Source: Gammaproteobacteria bacterium
GTDB taxonomy: Bacteria; Pseudomonadota; Gammaproteobacteria; Pseudomonadales; Pseudomonadaceae
Reading direction: 5' to 3'
DNA length: 64,000 bases
Assembly: GCA_023475025.1 (NCBI GenBank)
Contig: JAMCWB010000021.1
Span: forward strand, 1 to 64,000
A program made the translations under genes and the position numbers. The notes below the pieces were generated by a model. It ran no database searches. It was given only the letters and a program-made list of their open reading frames with translations, and had not been told where the DNA came from. Each line of letters begins with the position of its first letter. Within the stretch, counting starts at the first letter, position 1. Shown piece after piece: positions 30,927 to 40,688 of the stretch.

Positions 30927-31286
30927 TTACTCCGACGGCTGTTGCGCTGCAGCTCGACGGCTTTCAGCACTCTCCCACAGACGCTCCAGGTCATAGAACT
31001 GGCGGGTGGCCGGTTGCATGATATGCACCACAACATCGCCCAGGTCGACCAGCACCCATTCGCCACCGGCCTTGCCTTCCACACCCAGCGGCTTGCTGCC
31101 GGCTTCCTTGGCTTTCTCAACCACGTTGTCGCTCAGCGCGGCAACATGACGGCTGGAGGTGCCGCTGGCAATCATCATGTAATCAGTAATGCTGGTCTGT
31201 TCGCGCACATCAATGTGCACAATATCTTTCGCCTTGAGTTCTTCCAGGGCGTTGTTGACCAGGGTAAGCAGTTCATCGGTTTGCAT
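30927..31286 (-). CDS. rsfS: Ribosomal silencing factor RsfS
   Basis: RsfS binds ribosomal protein uL14 and blocks 30S joining when nutrients are low. The 119-residue protein has the family core [20 protein letters not shown] and the [16 protein letters not shown] motif. Located between nadD and rlmH as usual. Confidence 0.96.
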   Translation of the reverse strand: MQTDELLTLVNNALEELKAKDIVHIDVREQTSITDYMMIASGTSSRHVAALSDNVVEKAKEAGSKPLGVEGKAGGEWVLVDLGDVVVHIMQPATRQFYDLERLWESAESRRAAAQQPSE

Positions 31287-31295
31287 GGTAATAAG

Positions 31296-31946
31296 TCAGT
31301 CCTGTCTGTCCGGGCGATACAGCCCATGGGTATGAATATAGTCAAGCACCAGGTCAGGCAACAGAAAACGGGCCGATTGGCCGTGCCTGATCAGGTGACG
31401 GATCTGGGTCGCAGAAATCGCCAGCGGCGTCTGTTCCAGGGTAATGATCTGACCGGCAGCCCCTTGCACCGCATCCAGACTGGCTGCAGTTCGGGCTGCC
31501 AGCAGGTCTTTCAGGGCCTCGGGCACATCCTGATCAAAGTCCGGGCGCTGCAGGATCACCAGATGCGCCAGCCCGAGCAGTTCCTGCCAGCGATGCCAGC
31601 CGGGCAAACCACAGAAGGCATCCCAGCCAAGAATAAAGAACAGCGGCACATCGGCACCCAGCTCGGCACGCAAGGACGCCAGGGTATCCACCGTCCACGA
31701 TGGCTTGTCACGCTGCAGCTCACGGTCATCCACCGAGAGTTCAGCGGTATTGGTCAGCGCCAGCTGCACCATGGCCAGGCGCTGCTCGGCAGAGACCTCG
31801 GGCGCATCCCGGTGCGGCGGCCGCGCACTCGGGACCAGGCGCAACTCATCCAGATGCAAGCGCTCACGCACCTCGATCGCACTACGCAGGTGACCGTAAT
31901 GCACTGGATTGAAAGTACCACCCAATAGACCGATACGTCGGGTCAT
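31296..31946 (-). CDS. nadD: Nicotinate-nucleotide adenylyltransferase
   Basis: Makes deamido-NAD from NaMN and ATP. The 216-residue nucleotidyltransferase begins [16 protein letters not shown] (the HxGH motif is HYGH) and has [13 protein letters not shown] near the C-terminus. Start chosen at ATG 31946 (MTRRIG); the frame is open 17 codons further into proA. It starts 7 bases after the proA stop. Confidence 0.96.
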   Translation of the reverse strand: MTRRIGLLGGTFNPVHYGHLRSAIEVRERLHLDELRLVPSARPPHRDAPEVSAEQRLAMVQLALTNTAELSVDDRELQRDKPSWTVDTLASLRAELGADVPLFFILGWDAFCGLPGWHRWQELLGLAHLVILQRPDFDQDVPEALKDLLAARTAASLDAVQGAAGQIITLEQTPLAISATQIRHLIRHGQSARFLLPDLVLDYIHTHGLYRPDRQD

Positions 31947-31953
31947 GACCGGC

Positions 31954-33219
31954 TCACTGGCGGATATGTCCGTCGCCGAAGACCACATATTTTTCACTGG
32001 TCAGGCCTTCCAGGCCGACCGGGCCACGGGCATGGATCTTGTCCGTGGAAATACCGATTTCCGCCCCCAGGCCGTACTCGAAGCCATCGGCAAAACGGGT
32101 CGAGGCATTGATCATCACCGAGCTGGAATCGACCTCAGCGAGGAAGCGGCGCGCCCGGGTATAGTCCTCACTGACCATGGCATCGGTGTGCTGCGAGCTG
32201 TAGGTATTGATGTGCTCGATAGCCGCGTCCATGTCATCGACGATACGGACGGCCAGAATGGGTGCCAGGTATTCGGTCTGCCAATCCTCTTCAGTGGCCG
32301 CCAACGCCCCGGGCAAGAGTGCCTGCGCACGCGGACAAGCGCGGAGTTCAACGCCTTTTTCCGCATACAACGGTGCCAGGCGCTGCAGACAGTCAGCGGC
32401 AATGGATTCATGCAGCAGCAGGGTCTCCATGGCGTTGCACACGCCATAGCGATGGGTCTTGGCATTCAGCGCAATGGCAGTGGCCTTGTCCAGATCGGCG
32501 CGATCATCCACATAGACATGACAGATGCCATCCAGGTGCTTGATCACCGGCACCCGGGCATCCTGGCTGATACGCTCGATCAGGCCCTTGCCGCCGCGCG
32601 GCACAATCACGTCGACGTATTCCGGCATGGTGATCAGTTCGCCGACCGCGGCGCGGTCCGTGGTATTGACCACCTGCACCACCTCGTCCGGCAAACCGGC
32701 CGCAGCCAGGCCCTGGGCAATACAGGCAGCAATCGCCTGATTGGAGTGGATCGACTCCGAGCCGCCGCGCAGGATACAGGCGTTGCCCGACTTCAGGCAC
32801 AGGCTGGCCGCTTCAACCGTGACGTTGGGCCGCGATTCGTAAATAATGCCGATCACCCCCAGCGGGACGCGCATCTTGCCGACCTGAATGCCCGATGGCA
32901 GAAACTTCATATCACGGATAGCGCCCACCGGATCCGGCAGTGCCGCAACCTGACGCAAGCCTTCGATCATGGCGTCAATACCCGCCGGCGTCACCGCGAG
33001 ACGGTCGACCATGGCCGCGTCCAGGCCACGCTCGCGGGCAGCCTGCAGATCCTTGGCATTGGCCGCCACCAGACGGTCAGCTGCCGCCTGCAGCGCGTCG
33101 GCAGTCGCCAAGAGGGCGTGATTCTTCACTGCGGTCGAGGCCCGACCAATGACCCGCGACGCCGTTCGGGCCTGCTGCCCGAGACCGACCATATATGCCT
33201 TGACCTGCTCGCCTGTCAT
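31954..33219 (-). CDS. proA: Gamma-glutamyl phosphate reductase
   Basis: Second enzyme of proline synthesis, reducing glutamyl phosphate to the semialdehyde. The 421-residue aldehyde-dehydrogenase-fold protein has [16 protein letters not shown], the catalytic Cys in [14 protein letters not shown], and the C-terminal [21 protein letters not shown]. Start chosen at [10 protein letters not shown] (33219), which matches the family; the open frame continues 48 codons upstream across the promoter region. First gene of the proA-nadD-rsfS-rlmH-mrdA-rodA-mltB-rlpA-dacA-ybeD-lipB run. Confidence 0.96.
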   Translation of the reverse strand: MTGEQVKAYMVGLGQQARTASRVIGRASTAVKNHALLATADALQAAADRLVAANAKDLQAARERGLDAAMVDRLAVTPAGIDAMIEGLRQVAALPDPVGAIRDMKFLPSGIQVGKMRVPLGVIGIIYESRPNVTVEAASLCLKSGNACILRGGSESIHSNQAIAACIAQGLAAAGLPDEVVQVVNTTDRAAVGELITMPEYVDVIVPRGGKGLIERISQDARVPVIKHLDGICHVYVDDRADLDKATAIALNAKTHRYGVCNAMETLLLHESIAADCLQRLAPLYAEKGVELRACPRAQALLPGALAATEEDWQTEYLAPILAVRIVDDMDAAIEHINTYSSQHTDAMVSEDYTRARRFLAEVDSSSVMINASTRFADGFEYGLGAEIGISTDKIHARGPVGLEGLTSEKYVVFGDGHIRQ

Positions 33220-33252
33220 CTTGTCACCACTGTCGATTAACGCAAAACGGGC

Positions 33253-33258
33253 ATTATA
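33253..33258 (-). promoter_or_regulatory. Candidate -10 box for proA
   Basis: A perfect TATAAT on the minus strand 34 bases before the proA ATG. No good -35 box is seen at 16-18 bp spacing, so the call rests on the -10 alone. Confidence 0.4.
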
Positions 33259-33439
33259 GCGGTAGCGCCCCCATGAAGACAGGTACAACTGCCGCCTGCT
33301 GACGGGCAGGTTGCGCCATTCAGCAAACCAATGAAAGCGGCGCAACAATTGACCCAAAGGCAAGCGGCTGCAACTATGCTGTCAGCGACCGCAGCAATGC
33401 CGGTCGACACCCTCGACAATAATAGCCATGGAGAACGCC

Positions 33440-33895
33440 ATGTCCGCTGTACCCGTTTCCGAACTCACATCCTATATTGGCAAGGATCTCGGCCATTCCG
33501 AGTGGATGACCATCGACCAGGAACGCGTCAACCAGTTTGCCGAGTGCACTGGTGACCACCAGTTCATTCACCTGGATGAAGAAAAAGCCAAGCAAACCCC
33601 CTTCGGCGGCACCATTGCCCACGGTTTTCTGTCCCTGTCACTGCTGCCAGTCCTGTCAGCCGGTTTACTGATCCGTCCTGAAGGTCTGAAGATGGCCGTC
33701 AACTACGGCATGGACAGCCTGCGTTTCATCCAGCCGGTGCGGGTTGGCTCGCGCGTGCGCCTGCAGGCGACCGTGATTGACGTGACCGAGAAGAAGCCCG
33801 GTCAGTGGCTGATCAAGTCACGCTCCACCATGGAAATTGAAGGCCAGGACAAGCCGGCCTTTATTGCTGAAGGCCTGACGCTGTACTTCGTCTGA
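33440..33895 (+). CDS. MaoC-like (R)-specific enoyl-CoA hydratase family protein
   Basis: A 151-residue hot-dog-fold protein with the hydratase-2 motif FAECTGDHQFIHLDEEKA, supplying the catalytic Asp and His, and TIAHGFLSLSLLP. Family members hydrate trans-2-enoyl-CoA; the exact substrate is unknown. Start set at ATG 33440 because GGAGAA lies 6 bases before it; ATG 33428 is in frame but has no ribosome binding site. Monocistronic. Confidence 0.9.
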   Translation: MSAVPVSELTSYIGKDLGHSEWMTIDQERVNQFAECTGDHQFIHLDEEKAKQTPFGGTIAHGFLSLSLLPVLSAGLLIRPEGLKMAVNYGMDSLRFIQPVRVGSRVRLQATVIDVTEKKPGQWLIKSRSTMEIEGQDKPAFIAEGLTLYFV

Positions 33896-33904
33896 TCAGG
33901 CGAT

Positions 33905-33925
33905 GAGCCCCGCCAGTCGGGGCTC
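33905..33925. terminator. Hairpin between convergent MaoC and PagP-like genes
   Basis: GAGCCCC (33905-33911) pairs with GGGGCTC (33919-33925). There is no U-tract, but the position between two convergent stops fits a bidirectional terminator. Confidence 0.4.
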
Positions 33926-33931
33926 TCTGGC

Positions 33932-34480
33932 CTAGAGCCGCACCCCGACATTGATCATTGCCGCGGCCGTCCCCAGCACCACGAAATCCGCACCGACCCG
34001 ACCGTAGTTGACACCCAGCGATGGGATAATCGCCGGGGCTATACCGAAGCGATTAAACGGGATCTTGTCGCGATACTCATTGCGGTACCCATGCAGCAGC
34101 CCCGCAGTCAACTTGGCATGAAAAGGCGTACCGGCAAAATCATAGCGCTTGCCGCCGTAAACATAGGTTGAACGCACGCCAAAGGAGTGCCGGAAAGTAC
34201 TCGCGCCCCACAGGTAACTGTCCGCCCGGTGGCGTTCAAGACCAATCAGATCCTGATTATTGTTGTGATCCGGCTCCGGACTCCAGTGCCGGGTGTACAC
34301 GCTGGTCTGCACATACCAGAAAGGCTCTGCCTCTGCCGGCGCGATCAGCTGCTCAGCTAGCTCGACACCGTTTTGCCAGGCGGAGGCTAGCCGACTTTCA
34401 TGCTCCGCCGCCTTTTCTTCAGCCAAAACCGGCAGGCTTGTCGCCGCCAGCACCAGAGAACCTACCATTAATCGCAACAT
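33932..34480 (-). CDS. PagP-like outer-membrane beta-barrel protein
   Basis: A 182-residue protein with a signal peptide (cleavage near VLAEE). The mature part alternates polar and aromatic residues and has WYVQTSVYTRHWSPEPDHNN, STYVYGGKRYDF and a C-terminal VGVRL, typical of a small outer-membrane barrel. The general layout resembles PagP lipid A palmitoyltransferase and a Pseudomonas family sometimes labelled sn-glycerol-3-phosphate transporter, a label with no support here. Enzyme activity cannot be claimed. Confidence 0.72.
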   Translation of the reverse strand: MLRLMVGSLVLAATSLPVLAEEKAAEHESRLASAWQNGVELAEQLIAPAEAEPFWYVQTSVYTRHWSPEPDHNNNQDLIGLERHRADSYLWGASTFRHSFGVRSTYVYGGKRYDFAGTPFHAKLTAGLLHGYRNEYRDKIPFNRFGIAPAIIPSLGVNYGRVGADFVVLGTAAAMINVGVRL

Positions 34481-34495
34481 GCCAAATTCCGCAAA

Positions 34496-35119
34496 TTAGT
34501 CCTGTGAAAGTGGCTGCTCACCCCAGCGGGCCAACAGCTTTTGTTCAATACCCAATTGATTGAGAATCCGCGCCACCACAAAGTCGATCAGATCCTCGAT
34601 GCTCGCCGGCTGATGATAGAAGCCCGGACTGGCTGGCAAGATCACCGCACCCATCTGACTCAGCTTGAGCATGTTCTCCAGATGCAGTGTCGAATAGGGT
34701 GCTTCGCGCGGCACCAGAATCAGTTTACGCCGCTCCTTCAGGGCCACATCTGCCGCGCGCTCGATCAGATTGTTGCTGGCTCCGGTGGCAATCGCCGACA
34801 AGCACCCGGTCGAGCAAGGGCACACGACCATGGCGCCCGGCGCGCCAGATCCCGAGGCAACCGGCGCCATCCAGTCCTGCTTGCCGAATACCCGGATCTG
34901 ACCCTCGCGGGCACCGAATTGTTCCGTCAAAAAGGCCTGCAGTGCCTGTGGCTTTGGCGGCAAGCGCCACTCGGTTTCAGTCGCCATGACCAGCTGCGCC
35001 GCCTGGGAAATCAGGAAAAACACCTCGACATCCGCCTTGACCAGGCATTCGAGCAGGCGCATGGCGTATTGGGCGCCCGAGGCGCCAGTCACTGCGAGCG
35101 TGACCCGCTGTTCAGACAT
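34496..35119 (-). CDS. ubiX: Flavin prenyltransferase UbiX
   Basis: UbiX makes prenylated FMN, the cofactor of the decarboxylase UbiD in ubiquinone synthesis. The 207-residue Rossmann-like flavoprotein has [15 protein letters not shown] at the N-terminus, and [19 protein letters not shown]. Start at ATG 35119 ([12 protein letters not shown]), overlapping the mpl stop by 8 bases. Complements the ubiUVT operon in the same window. Confidence 0.95.
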   Translation of the reverse strand: MSEQRVTLAVTGASGAQYAMRLLECLVKADVEVFFLISQAAQLVMATETEWRLPPKPQALQAFLTEQFGAREGQIRVFGKQDWMAPVASGSGAPGAMVVCPCSTGCLSAIATGASNNLIERAADVALKERRKLILVPREAPYSTLHLENMLKLSQMGAVILPASPGFYHQPASIEDLIDFVVARILNQLGIEQKLLARWGEQPLSQD

Positions 35120-36473
35120 AATGCTGCTCCAATGCCGCAACCAGTTGACGATGCAAACCGGCAAAGCTGCCGTTACTCATGATCACCACCTGACAACCCG
35201 GCTCGGCCAGCGTCAGGACCCGGTCAATAATCGCTGCCGTCGAGTCCAGTACCTGGGCCGGGACCGGGCTGTCCGCGACCACCTGATCCAGCGACCAGTC
35301 CAGCTCCGGTGGCTGATACCAGATAACTTCGCTGGCATCCGCCACACTGGCCGGCAAGGCAGCCTGATGGCTACCCAGGCGCATGGTGTTGGAACGCGGC
35401 TCGATCACCGCGATGATCTGGCCCTGCCCCACTTGCCTACGCACCCCGGCCAGGGTAGTGGCAATGGCGGTGGGATGGTGCGCAAAGTCGTCATAGACGC
35501 GGATGCCGTTGACCTCGACCAGCAATTCCATACGCCGCTTGACGCTGGCAAAGCGAGACAGTGCGGCCATCGCCTGCTGCGGGCTGACCCCGACATGGCG
35601 CGCGGCAGCCAGCGCCACCAGGGCATTGGCGACACTGTGCTCACCAGTTTGCTGCCAGCGCACCTCACCCTGGCAGACGCCGTGCAGCCAGACTTCAAAA
35701 TGCGAGCCATCCGCGCTGAGCAGGCGCGCCTGCCAGTCAGCATCGGCCCCGGTGGTTTGCAGCGGTGTCCAGCAGCCCTGCGCAATCACCCGCTGCAAGG
35801 CCGCCTCGGTCTTGGGATAAATGATCAGCCCGGAGCCAGGCACTGTGCGTACCAGGTGATGAAACTGCCGCTCGATGGCCGCCAGATCCGGAAAAATATC
35901 CGCATGGTCATATTCCAGGTTGTTCATCACCAGGGTGCGCGGGCGGTAATGGACAAACTTCGAGCGCTTGTCAAAGAAGGCACTGTCATACTCATCTGCT
36001 TCAACCACAAAAAACGGCGTCCCGCCCAGGCGCGCCGAGACGCCAAAGTTCTGCGGCACACCACCAATCAGGTAACCGGGCGCCATGCCGGCATCTTCCA
36101 GCAACCAGGCCAGCATGCTGGCGGTCGTGGTCTTGCCATGGGTACCTGCCACTGCGAGCACCCAACGCCCCTGCAAGACATGATCGGCCAGCCACTGCGG
36201 GCCTGAGGCATAGGGCAGGCCCTGATCCAGCACATACTCTACTGCCGGATTACCCCGCGACAGGGCATTGCCGATCACCACCAGATCCGGAGCCGGCTGC
36301 AGATGCTCGGGGGCATAACCTTCCTGCAGCTCGATACCCTGCGCTGCCAGCTGAGTGCTCATGGGTGGATAGACATTGGCATCAGAGCCGGTAACCCGAT
36401 GCCCCAGCTCGCGTGCCAGCAAGGCCAGCGAGCCCATAAAAGTGCCGCAAATACCGAGGATATGGATGTGCAA
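35112..36473 (-). CDS. mpl: UDP-MurNAc:L-Ala-gamma-D-Glu-meso-DAP ligase (murein recycling)
   Basis: Mpl attaches recycled tripeptide to UDP-MurNAc. The 453-residue Mur-ligase-fold protein begins [19 protein letters not shown] and has the P-loop [12 protein letters not shown] and [11 protein letters not shown]. The start is a TTG at 36473: it matches the conserved Met of homologues and has AGGAG eight bases upstream. Longer in-frame starts lack similarity. Coupled to ubiX. Confidence 0.95.
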   Translation of the reverse strand: MHIHILGICGTFMGSLALLARELGHRVTGSDANVYPPMSTQLAAQGIELQEGYAPEHLQPAPDLVVIGNALSRGNPAVEYVLDQGLPYASGPQWLADHVLQGRWVLAVAGTHGKTTTASMLAWLLEDAGMAPGYLIGGVPQNFGVSARLGGTPFFVVEADEYDSAFFDKRSKFVHYRPRTLVMNNLEYDHADIFPDLAAIERQFHHLVRTVPGSGLIIYPKTEAALQRVIAQGCWTPLQTTGADADWQARLLSADGSHFEVWLHGVCQGEVRWQQTGEHSVANALVALAAARHVGVSPQQAMAALSRFASVKRRMELLVEVNGIRVYDDFAHHPTAIATTLAGVRRQVGQGQIIAVIEPRSNTMRLGSHQAALPASVADASEVIWYQPPELDWSLDQVVADSPVPAQVLDSTAAIIDRVLTLAEPGCQVVIMSNGSFAGLHRQLVAALEQHYV

Positions 36474-36499
36474 GGCAAAACTCCTGTTCGGGTGGTCGG

Positions 36500-36549
36500 C
36501 TGCAAGCCAACCAGCTGCAAGCGGCAAGATTATGACTTCTGGCTTCTGG
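36500..36549. repeat. Degenerate heptad repeats between mpl and pfp
   Basis: CTGCAAG (36500-36506), CTGCAAG (36515-36521) and CGGCAAG (36522-36528) run forward; two CTTCTGG units (36536-36549) run in the opposite sense. The 14-mer at 36515-36528 occurs inverted upstream of phoH. The gap lies between divergent mpl and pfp. Confidence 0.5.
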
Positions 36550-36695
36550 CTAACGGCTCAGCCGCAAGTTTACCATGCCCGCCGGACGGCCATGCAAAAT
36601 GGGCGGCTTTGGGCTATCATGCGCGCCATTCAATTTGCCTCTGTGGCCGCTACCCTGTTGCCAGGTCTGGCCAAACGACCATTTATGGAGTCTGC

Positions 36696-37955
36696 ATGTC
36701 CGTCAAGAATGCCTTTTATGCCCAGTCCGGCGGCGTCACCGCCGTGATCAATGCCTCCGCTGCCGGAGTGATCGAAACGGCCCGCAAACACGGTGACCGC
36801 ATTGGTACTGTCTATGCAGGTCGCAATGGCATTATTGGCGCACTGACCGAGGACCTGATCGATACCAGCCTGGAATCAGCTGAAAATATCGCCGCCCTGC
36901 GCCACACGCCCTCGGGCGCCTTCGGCTCCTGCCGCTATAAATTGAAGAGCCTGGAGGCTAACCGTGCCGAATACGAGCGTCTGATCGAGGTGTTCAAGGC
37001 ACACAACATTGGTTACTTCTTCTATAACGGTGGCGGCGACTCGGCTGATACCTGCCTCAAGGTCTCGCAACTGGCGGAAACCATGGGCTACCCGATCCAG
37101 GCCATCCACGTGCCGAAGACAGTGGATAACGACCTGCCGATCACCGATTGCTGCCCGGGCTTCGGTTCTGTGGCCAAGTACGTTGCCACCTCGATCCGCG
37201 AAGCCGGCTTTGATGTCGCCTCCATGGCTGCGACCTCGACCAAGGTATTCATCCTTGAAGTCATGGGCCGGCATGCCGGCTGGATTACCGCCGCTTGCGG
37301 TCTGGCCAGTGAGGCTGAGGGCGAGGCGCCGCACATCCTGCTGTTCCCCGAAATCGAGTTTGATCAGGCCACTTTCCTGGCCCGGGTCGACGAATGCGTC
37401 AAGACCCATGGCTATTGCGTAATCGGCGTATCCGAAGGGATCAAGAACAAGGACGGCAAGTTCCTCTCCGAAACCGGCCTGACCGACGCCTTCGGTCATG
37501 CCCAGCTGGGTGGCGTTGCACCCACAGTCGCCAAACTGGTCAAGGATGAACTTGGCTACAAGTACCACTGGGCGGTAGCCGACTACCTGCAACGCGCCGC
37601 ACGCCACATTGCGGCAAAAGTGGACGTTGAGCAGGCCTACGCCCTGGGTCAGGCTGCCGTGGAAATGGCCCTGGACGGCAAGAACTCGGTCATGCCGGCC
37701 ATCCGCCGCCTGCAGGACAGCCCCTACGAATGGGACATCATTGAAGCACCGCTGAAAGATGTCGCCAATGTCGAGAAATTCATGCCGCGTGAATTTATCA
37801 GCGCTGATGGCTTCCATATTACCGAGGCGTGCCGCCGCTATCTGTCACCGCTGATTCAGGGTGAAGATACCCCACCGTTCAAGAACGGCCTGCCCAGTTA
37901 TGTGCGTCTGGGCAATACCAGTGTCGCCCGCAAGTTGGCGCCGTTCAGCGTCTGA
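36696..37955 (+). CDS. pfp: Pyrophosphate-dependent phosphofructokinase
   Basis: A 419-residue phosphofructokinase that interconverts fructose-6-P and fructose-1,6-bisP. The phosphoryl-donor site reads NGGGDSADT (residues 111-119), with Asp at the position where ATP enzymes have Gly, and PKTVDNDL (140-147), with Lys where ATP enzymes have Gly. Both changes are the known mark of PPi-using enzymes. MGRHAGWITA is also present. Start at ATG 36696 behind GGAG; the frame is open far upstream across mpl. Most Pseudomonas lack phosphofructokinase, so this is notable. Followed by a strong terminator. Confidence 0.93.
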   Translation: MSVKNAFYAQSGGVTAVINASAAGVIETARKHGDRIGTVYAGRNGIIGALTEDLIDTSLESAENIAALRHTPSGAFGSCRYKLKSLEANRAEYERLIEVFKAHNIGYFFYNGGGDSADTCLKVSQLAETMGYPIQAIHVPKTVDNDLPITDCCPGFGSVAKYVATSIREAGFDVASMAATSTKVFILEVMGRHAGWITAACGLASEAEGEAPHILLFPEIEFDQATFLARVDECVKTHGYCVIGVSEGIKNKDGKFLSETGLTDAFGHAQLGGVAPTVAKLVKDELGYKYHWAVADYLQRAARHIAAKVDVEQAYALGQAAVEMALDGKNSVMPAIRRLQDSPYEWDIIEAPLKDVANVEKFMPREFISADGFHITEACRRYLSPLIQGEDTPPFKNGLPSYVRLGNTSVARKLAPFSV

Positions 37956-37973
37956 GCCTCGGCACCTGAACAC

Positions 37974-38010
37974 AAACGGCTCCCTGCGCTGCAGCGGAGC
38001 CGTTTTTTTT
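37974..38010 (+). terminator. Rho-independent terminator of pfp
   Basis: AACGGCTCC pairs with GGAGCCGTT across a 12-base loop and runs into eight T residues (38003-38010). Confidence 0.9.
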
Positions 38011-38108
38011 GTCAGGCCCATTGCGCATTGTCTCGCGCTGAGGCAGGATTTTAACGCTGACCCCATTTAATCTGGCATCCACTAAATGACCAGAACAGAG
38101 GAATTCGT

Positions 38109-38555
38109 ATGCGTATTGTGCAAGCGGGCGTTGAGCGCCTGAATGAAATCACCCCGCTCTTTATCAAGTACCGCGAGTTTTACGGGCAAGCGCCCAAGCC
38201 GGAAGCCTCCGAGCGCTTCCTCCGTGCCCGCCTGCAGGAAGATCAGGCGATCATCTTGCTTGCCGAAGACGAACAGAGCGGCAAGGTACTCGGCTTTTGC
38301 CAGTTCATACCCAGCTTCTCCGCCCTGACCCTGAATGCCAGCTGGGTGCTCAAGGGTATCTATGTGATTGAAGAAGCCCGCCGCCAGCTGGTGGCTGACC
38401 GTATGATCAACCACGCCAAAGAGATGGCCAAGACGCAGGGCATTGGCCGCATGACGGTAATGACCGGTGAAAGCAACGAAGTAGCCCACGGCCTCTATCG
38501 CTCACTGGGCTTCAGTGATGATGTCGACTTCCGCTACTTTGCACTCAAGCTGTGA
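38109..38555 (+). CDS. GNAT family N-acetyltransferase
   Basis: A 148-residue GCN5-like acetyltransferase. The segment SWVLKGIYVIEEARRQLVAD holds the beta4 strand and a modified acetyl-CoA loop, and ESNEVAHGLYRSLGFSDD is the typical C-terminal motif. Substrate unknown. A GAGGAATTC ribosome binding region precedes the ATG. It lies between pfp and ppa without obvious operon links. Confidence 0.9.
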   Translation: MRIVQAGVERLNEITPLFIKYREFYGQAPKPEASERFLRARLQEDQAIILLAEDEQSGKVLGFCQFIPSFSALTLNASWVLKGIYVIEEARRQLVADRMINHAKEMAKTQGIGRMTVMTGESNEVAHGLYRSLGFSDDVDFRYFALKL

Positions 38556-38618
38556 GCCTTGAGTGACAAGCGGCATCCTTGTAGCCGGAAGATTAGACCT
38601 TGGTCGAAGCGTTTATGC

Positions 38619-38647
38619 TTGGTATCAGCGCCGCGAAAGCCTATAAT
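38619..38647 (+). promoter_or_regulatory. sigma70 promoter of ppa
   Basis: TTGGTA (38619-38624), a 17-base spacer and TATAAT (38642-38647), followed by a GC-rich discriminator. The leader to the ppa ATG would be about 37 bases. Confidence 0.75.
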
Positions 38648-38690
38648 GCTCGCGACTTTTTCCTTAATGAATGCCCGAATCAGGTAAACC

Positions 38691-39218
38691 ATGAGCTACG
38701 ACCAGATCCCCGCAGGCAAAGACATCCCCAACGACATCTACGTCGCCATCGAGATCCCCGCCAACCACGCGCCGATCAAATATGAAATCGACAAGGACAG
38801 CAGCGCTCTTTTTGTTGATCGCTTCATGGCCACGCCGATGTTCTACCCGGCCAACTACGGTTACATCCCCAATACCCTGGCCGATGATGGCGACCCGCTG
38901 GACGTGCTGGTGGTAACCCCGCACCCGGTAGCTCCTGGTGCTGTGATTCGCGCCCGCCCGGTTGGCGTATTGCACATGACCGATGATGGCGGTGGCGACG
39001 CCAAGCTGATTGCGGTACCACATGACAAGCTCAGCGCGCTCTACCATGACATCAAGGAATACACCGATCTGCCGCCGCTGCTGATCCAGCAGATCCAGCA
39101 CTTCTTCGAAAACTACAAGGATCTGGAACCCGGCAAATGGGTCAAGATCGACCGCTGGGGCAACGCTGACGAAGCCCGAGCGGAAATTGTAAAGGCCGTG
39201 GAAGCCTATCAAAAATAA
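38691..39218 (+). CDS. ppa: Inorganic pyrophosphatase (family I)
   Basis: Hydrolyses PPi and so drives biosynthetic polymerisations. The 175-residue protein has the family signature [11 protein letters not shown] with three metal-binding Asp residues, [12 protein letters not shown], and KVIVK-like KWVKIDRW near the end. It has its own promoter and terminator. It competes with the PPi-dependent phosphofructokinase encoded 736 bp upstream for the same substrate. Confidence 0.97.
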   Translation: MSYDQIPAGKDIPNDIYVAIEIPANHAPIKYEIDKDSSALFVDRFMATPMFYPANYGYIPNTLADDGDPLDVLVVTPHPVAPGAVIRARPVGVLHMTDDGGGDAKLIAVPHDKLSALYHDIKEYTDLPPLLIQQIQHFFENYKDLEPGKWVKIDRWGNADEARAEIVKAVEAYQK

Positions 39219-39233
39219 GCTTCCTGCCCCCTG

Positions 39234-39262
39234 AAAAAGCCGGCCACAAGCTGGCTTTTTTT
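39234..39262 (+). terminator. Rho-independent terminator of ppa
   Basis: AAAAAGCCGGC pairs with GCTGGCTTTTT (one G-U pair) across CACAA and ends in a run of T. The A-run on the other side could make it work on both strands. Confidence 0.88.
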
Positions 39263-39337
39263 ATGTCCGCGCGCCAGCCATGTCGCCTCGGGTACACTAC
39301 CCGCACAACCCATCGCAGCAGGGCACAGTACCGCACC

Positions 39338-40102
39338 ATGAACGACCGCTACTTTGACCAACTGGGCAGCCACCTGGCGCGCAAGATCTATGCAGGCCCC
39401 AAAGGCGCCATCCGCCTTGCAGTGCTGACGCGCGATCTGCAGGAGTGGTTGGCCAAGCCTGCCGAGCGGCCGCTGAAGGTGCTTGATGTCGGCGCCGGAC
39501 TGGGCCATATCAGCGCCTGGCTGGCTGAACGCGGTCACCTGGTCACCGTGAGCGAACCCTCCGCGGACATGCTAGAGGCGGCACGCGAGAAGCTTGCCAG
39601 CGCAGGCACACCCGCAGAGGATTACTGGCAAGCAGCACTGCAGGACCTGCCCGCCCGTGGCCAGCAGTTCGACCTGGTCATTTGCCATGCGGTACTGGAA
39701 TGGCTGGCCGACCCGCATGCCGCCCTGGCTCACCTGCATAGCCTGATGCGTCCCGGCGGCAGCCTGTCATTGGCCTTCTATAACCGCGACGCCCTGATTT
39801 ACCGCAATCTGATCAAGGGTCAGTTTCGCAAACTTGAGCGTCAACAACTGGCGGGCGTTGGCCAGCGCGGACTAACCCCGCAACAGCCACTTGACCCTCG
39901 TGAACTGGCGCACTCAGCCGCCGCTGCAGGCCTGCAGAAGGAGCATGAAAGCGGCATTCGGGTCTTTTACGATTACATGCCACCGCACTGGCAGCAATTG
40001 GCCGCAGAGGACGAGGTGATCCGCGAAGAGCTGGCCTACAGCCGCCATCCAGCCTACGCACCACTCGGACGCTACCTGCACTGGTGGCTTACGCGTGATT
40101 AG
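39338..40102 (+). CDS. cmoM: tRNA 5-carboxymethoxyuridine methyltransferase
   Basis: A 254-residue class I SAM methyltransferase (formerly SmtA) that methylates the carboxylate of cmo5U34. It shows YFDQLGSHLARKIYAGPKGAIRLAVLTRDL, characteristic of CmoM, then the SAM motif VLDVGAGLGHISAWLA and ICHAVLEWLADP. Start at ATG 39338; the frame is open 25 codons upstream through the ppa terminator. Confidence 0.92.
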   Translation: MNDRYFDQLGSHLARKIYAGPKGAIRLAVLTRDLQEWLAKPAERPLKVLDVGAGLGHISAWLAERGHLVTVSEPSADMLEAAREKLASAGTPAEDYWQAALQDLPARGQQFDLVICHAVLEWLADPHAALAHLHSLMRPGGSLSLAFYNRDALIYRNLIKGQFRKLERQQLAGVGQRGLTPQQPLDPRELAHSAAAAGLQKEHESGIRVFYDYMPPHWQQLAAEDEVIREELAYSRHPAYAPLGRYLHWWLTRD

Positions 40103-40104
40103 AC

Positions 40105-40473
40105 TCAGCCGCCGCTGCGCTTGACCGCAAAGCCCTGCTCGCGCAACCAGGTGCACAACAGCTCAACCTGGTCACCCTGAATCTCGATCACACCCTGCTT
40201 GACCGCGCCACCGCAGCCGCAGCGGGTTTTCATGCGCTTGGCCAACGCCTTGAGTTCCTCTGCCGGCAGCAACACACCGCTGACAGTGGTGACTGTCTTA
40301 CCGCCACGGCCTTTGCTTTCGCGGCGTACGCGCACGATACCATCGCCCTCCGGCAGAGGCTGATCAGCACAAACACAGTCTGCAACCGGCGCACCACAAC
40401 CGGGGCACATACGCCCACTCTCGGTGGAATAGACCAGGCCACCCAGGGCCTGCAAGCCACTGGCTTTTTTCAT
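40105..40473 (-). CDS. yciH: SUI1/eIF1-like translation factor YciH
   Basis: A 122-residue protein with an N-terminal Cys motif (CPGCGAPVADCVC, about 23-35) and a C-terminal SUI1 domain (VRRESKGRGGKTVTTVSGV and TRCGCGGAVKQGVIEIQGD). Bacterial YciH is related to eIF1 and has been proposed to tune start-site fidelity. Converges on cmoM with a 2-base gap. Confidence 0.93.
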   Translation of the reverse strand: MKKASGLQALGGLVYSTESGRMCPGCGAPVADCVCADQPLPEGDGIVRVRRESKGRGGKTVTTVSGVLLPAEELKALAKRMKTRCGCGGAVKQGVIEIQGDQVELLCTWLREQGFAVKRSGG

Positions 40474-40688
40474 GAATGACTACCCTGTTACCGCTAACAA
40501 TGAGAGACACGCCTGCCACTGGCAGCCGAACACTGCCGATGTTAAGGCAGCGCTGCTTAAATGCAACGTCCGGCAGCAACATCCAGCAACAGCGCTGCAG
40601 CACTATCTTCACCCTGAGACCTTTTGCCACTGGGCATCGGGCTCCTGTGTCATTATGATGGAGCCCTTGCGAATAACCGAGACTTATC

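Noticed and set aside
36303-36695. N-terminal extension of the phosphofructokinase
   Set aside because: The extra 131 codons overlap mpl in antisense and the heptads; ATG 36696 has GGAG and matches the family.
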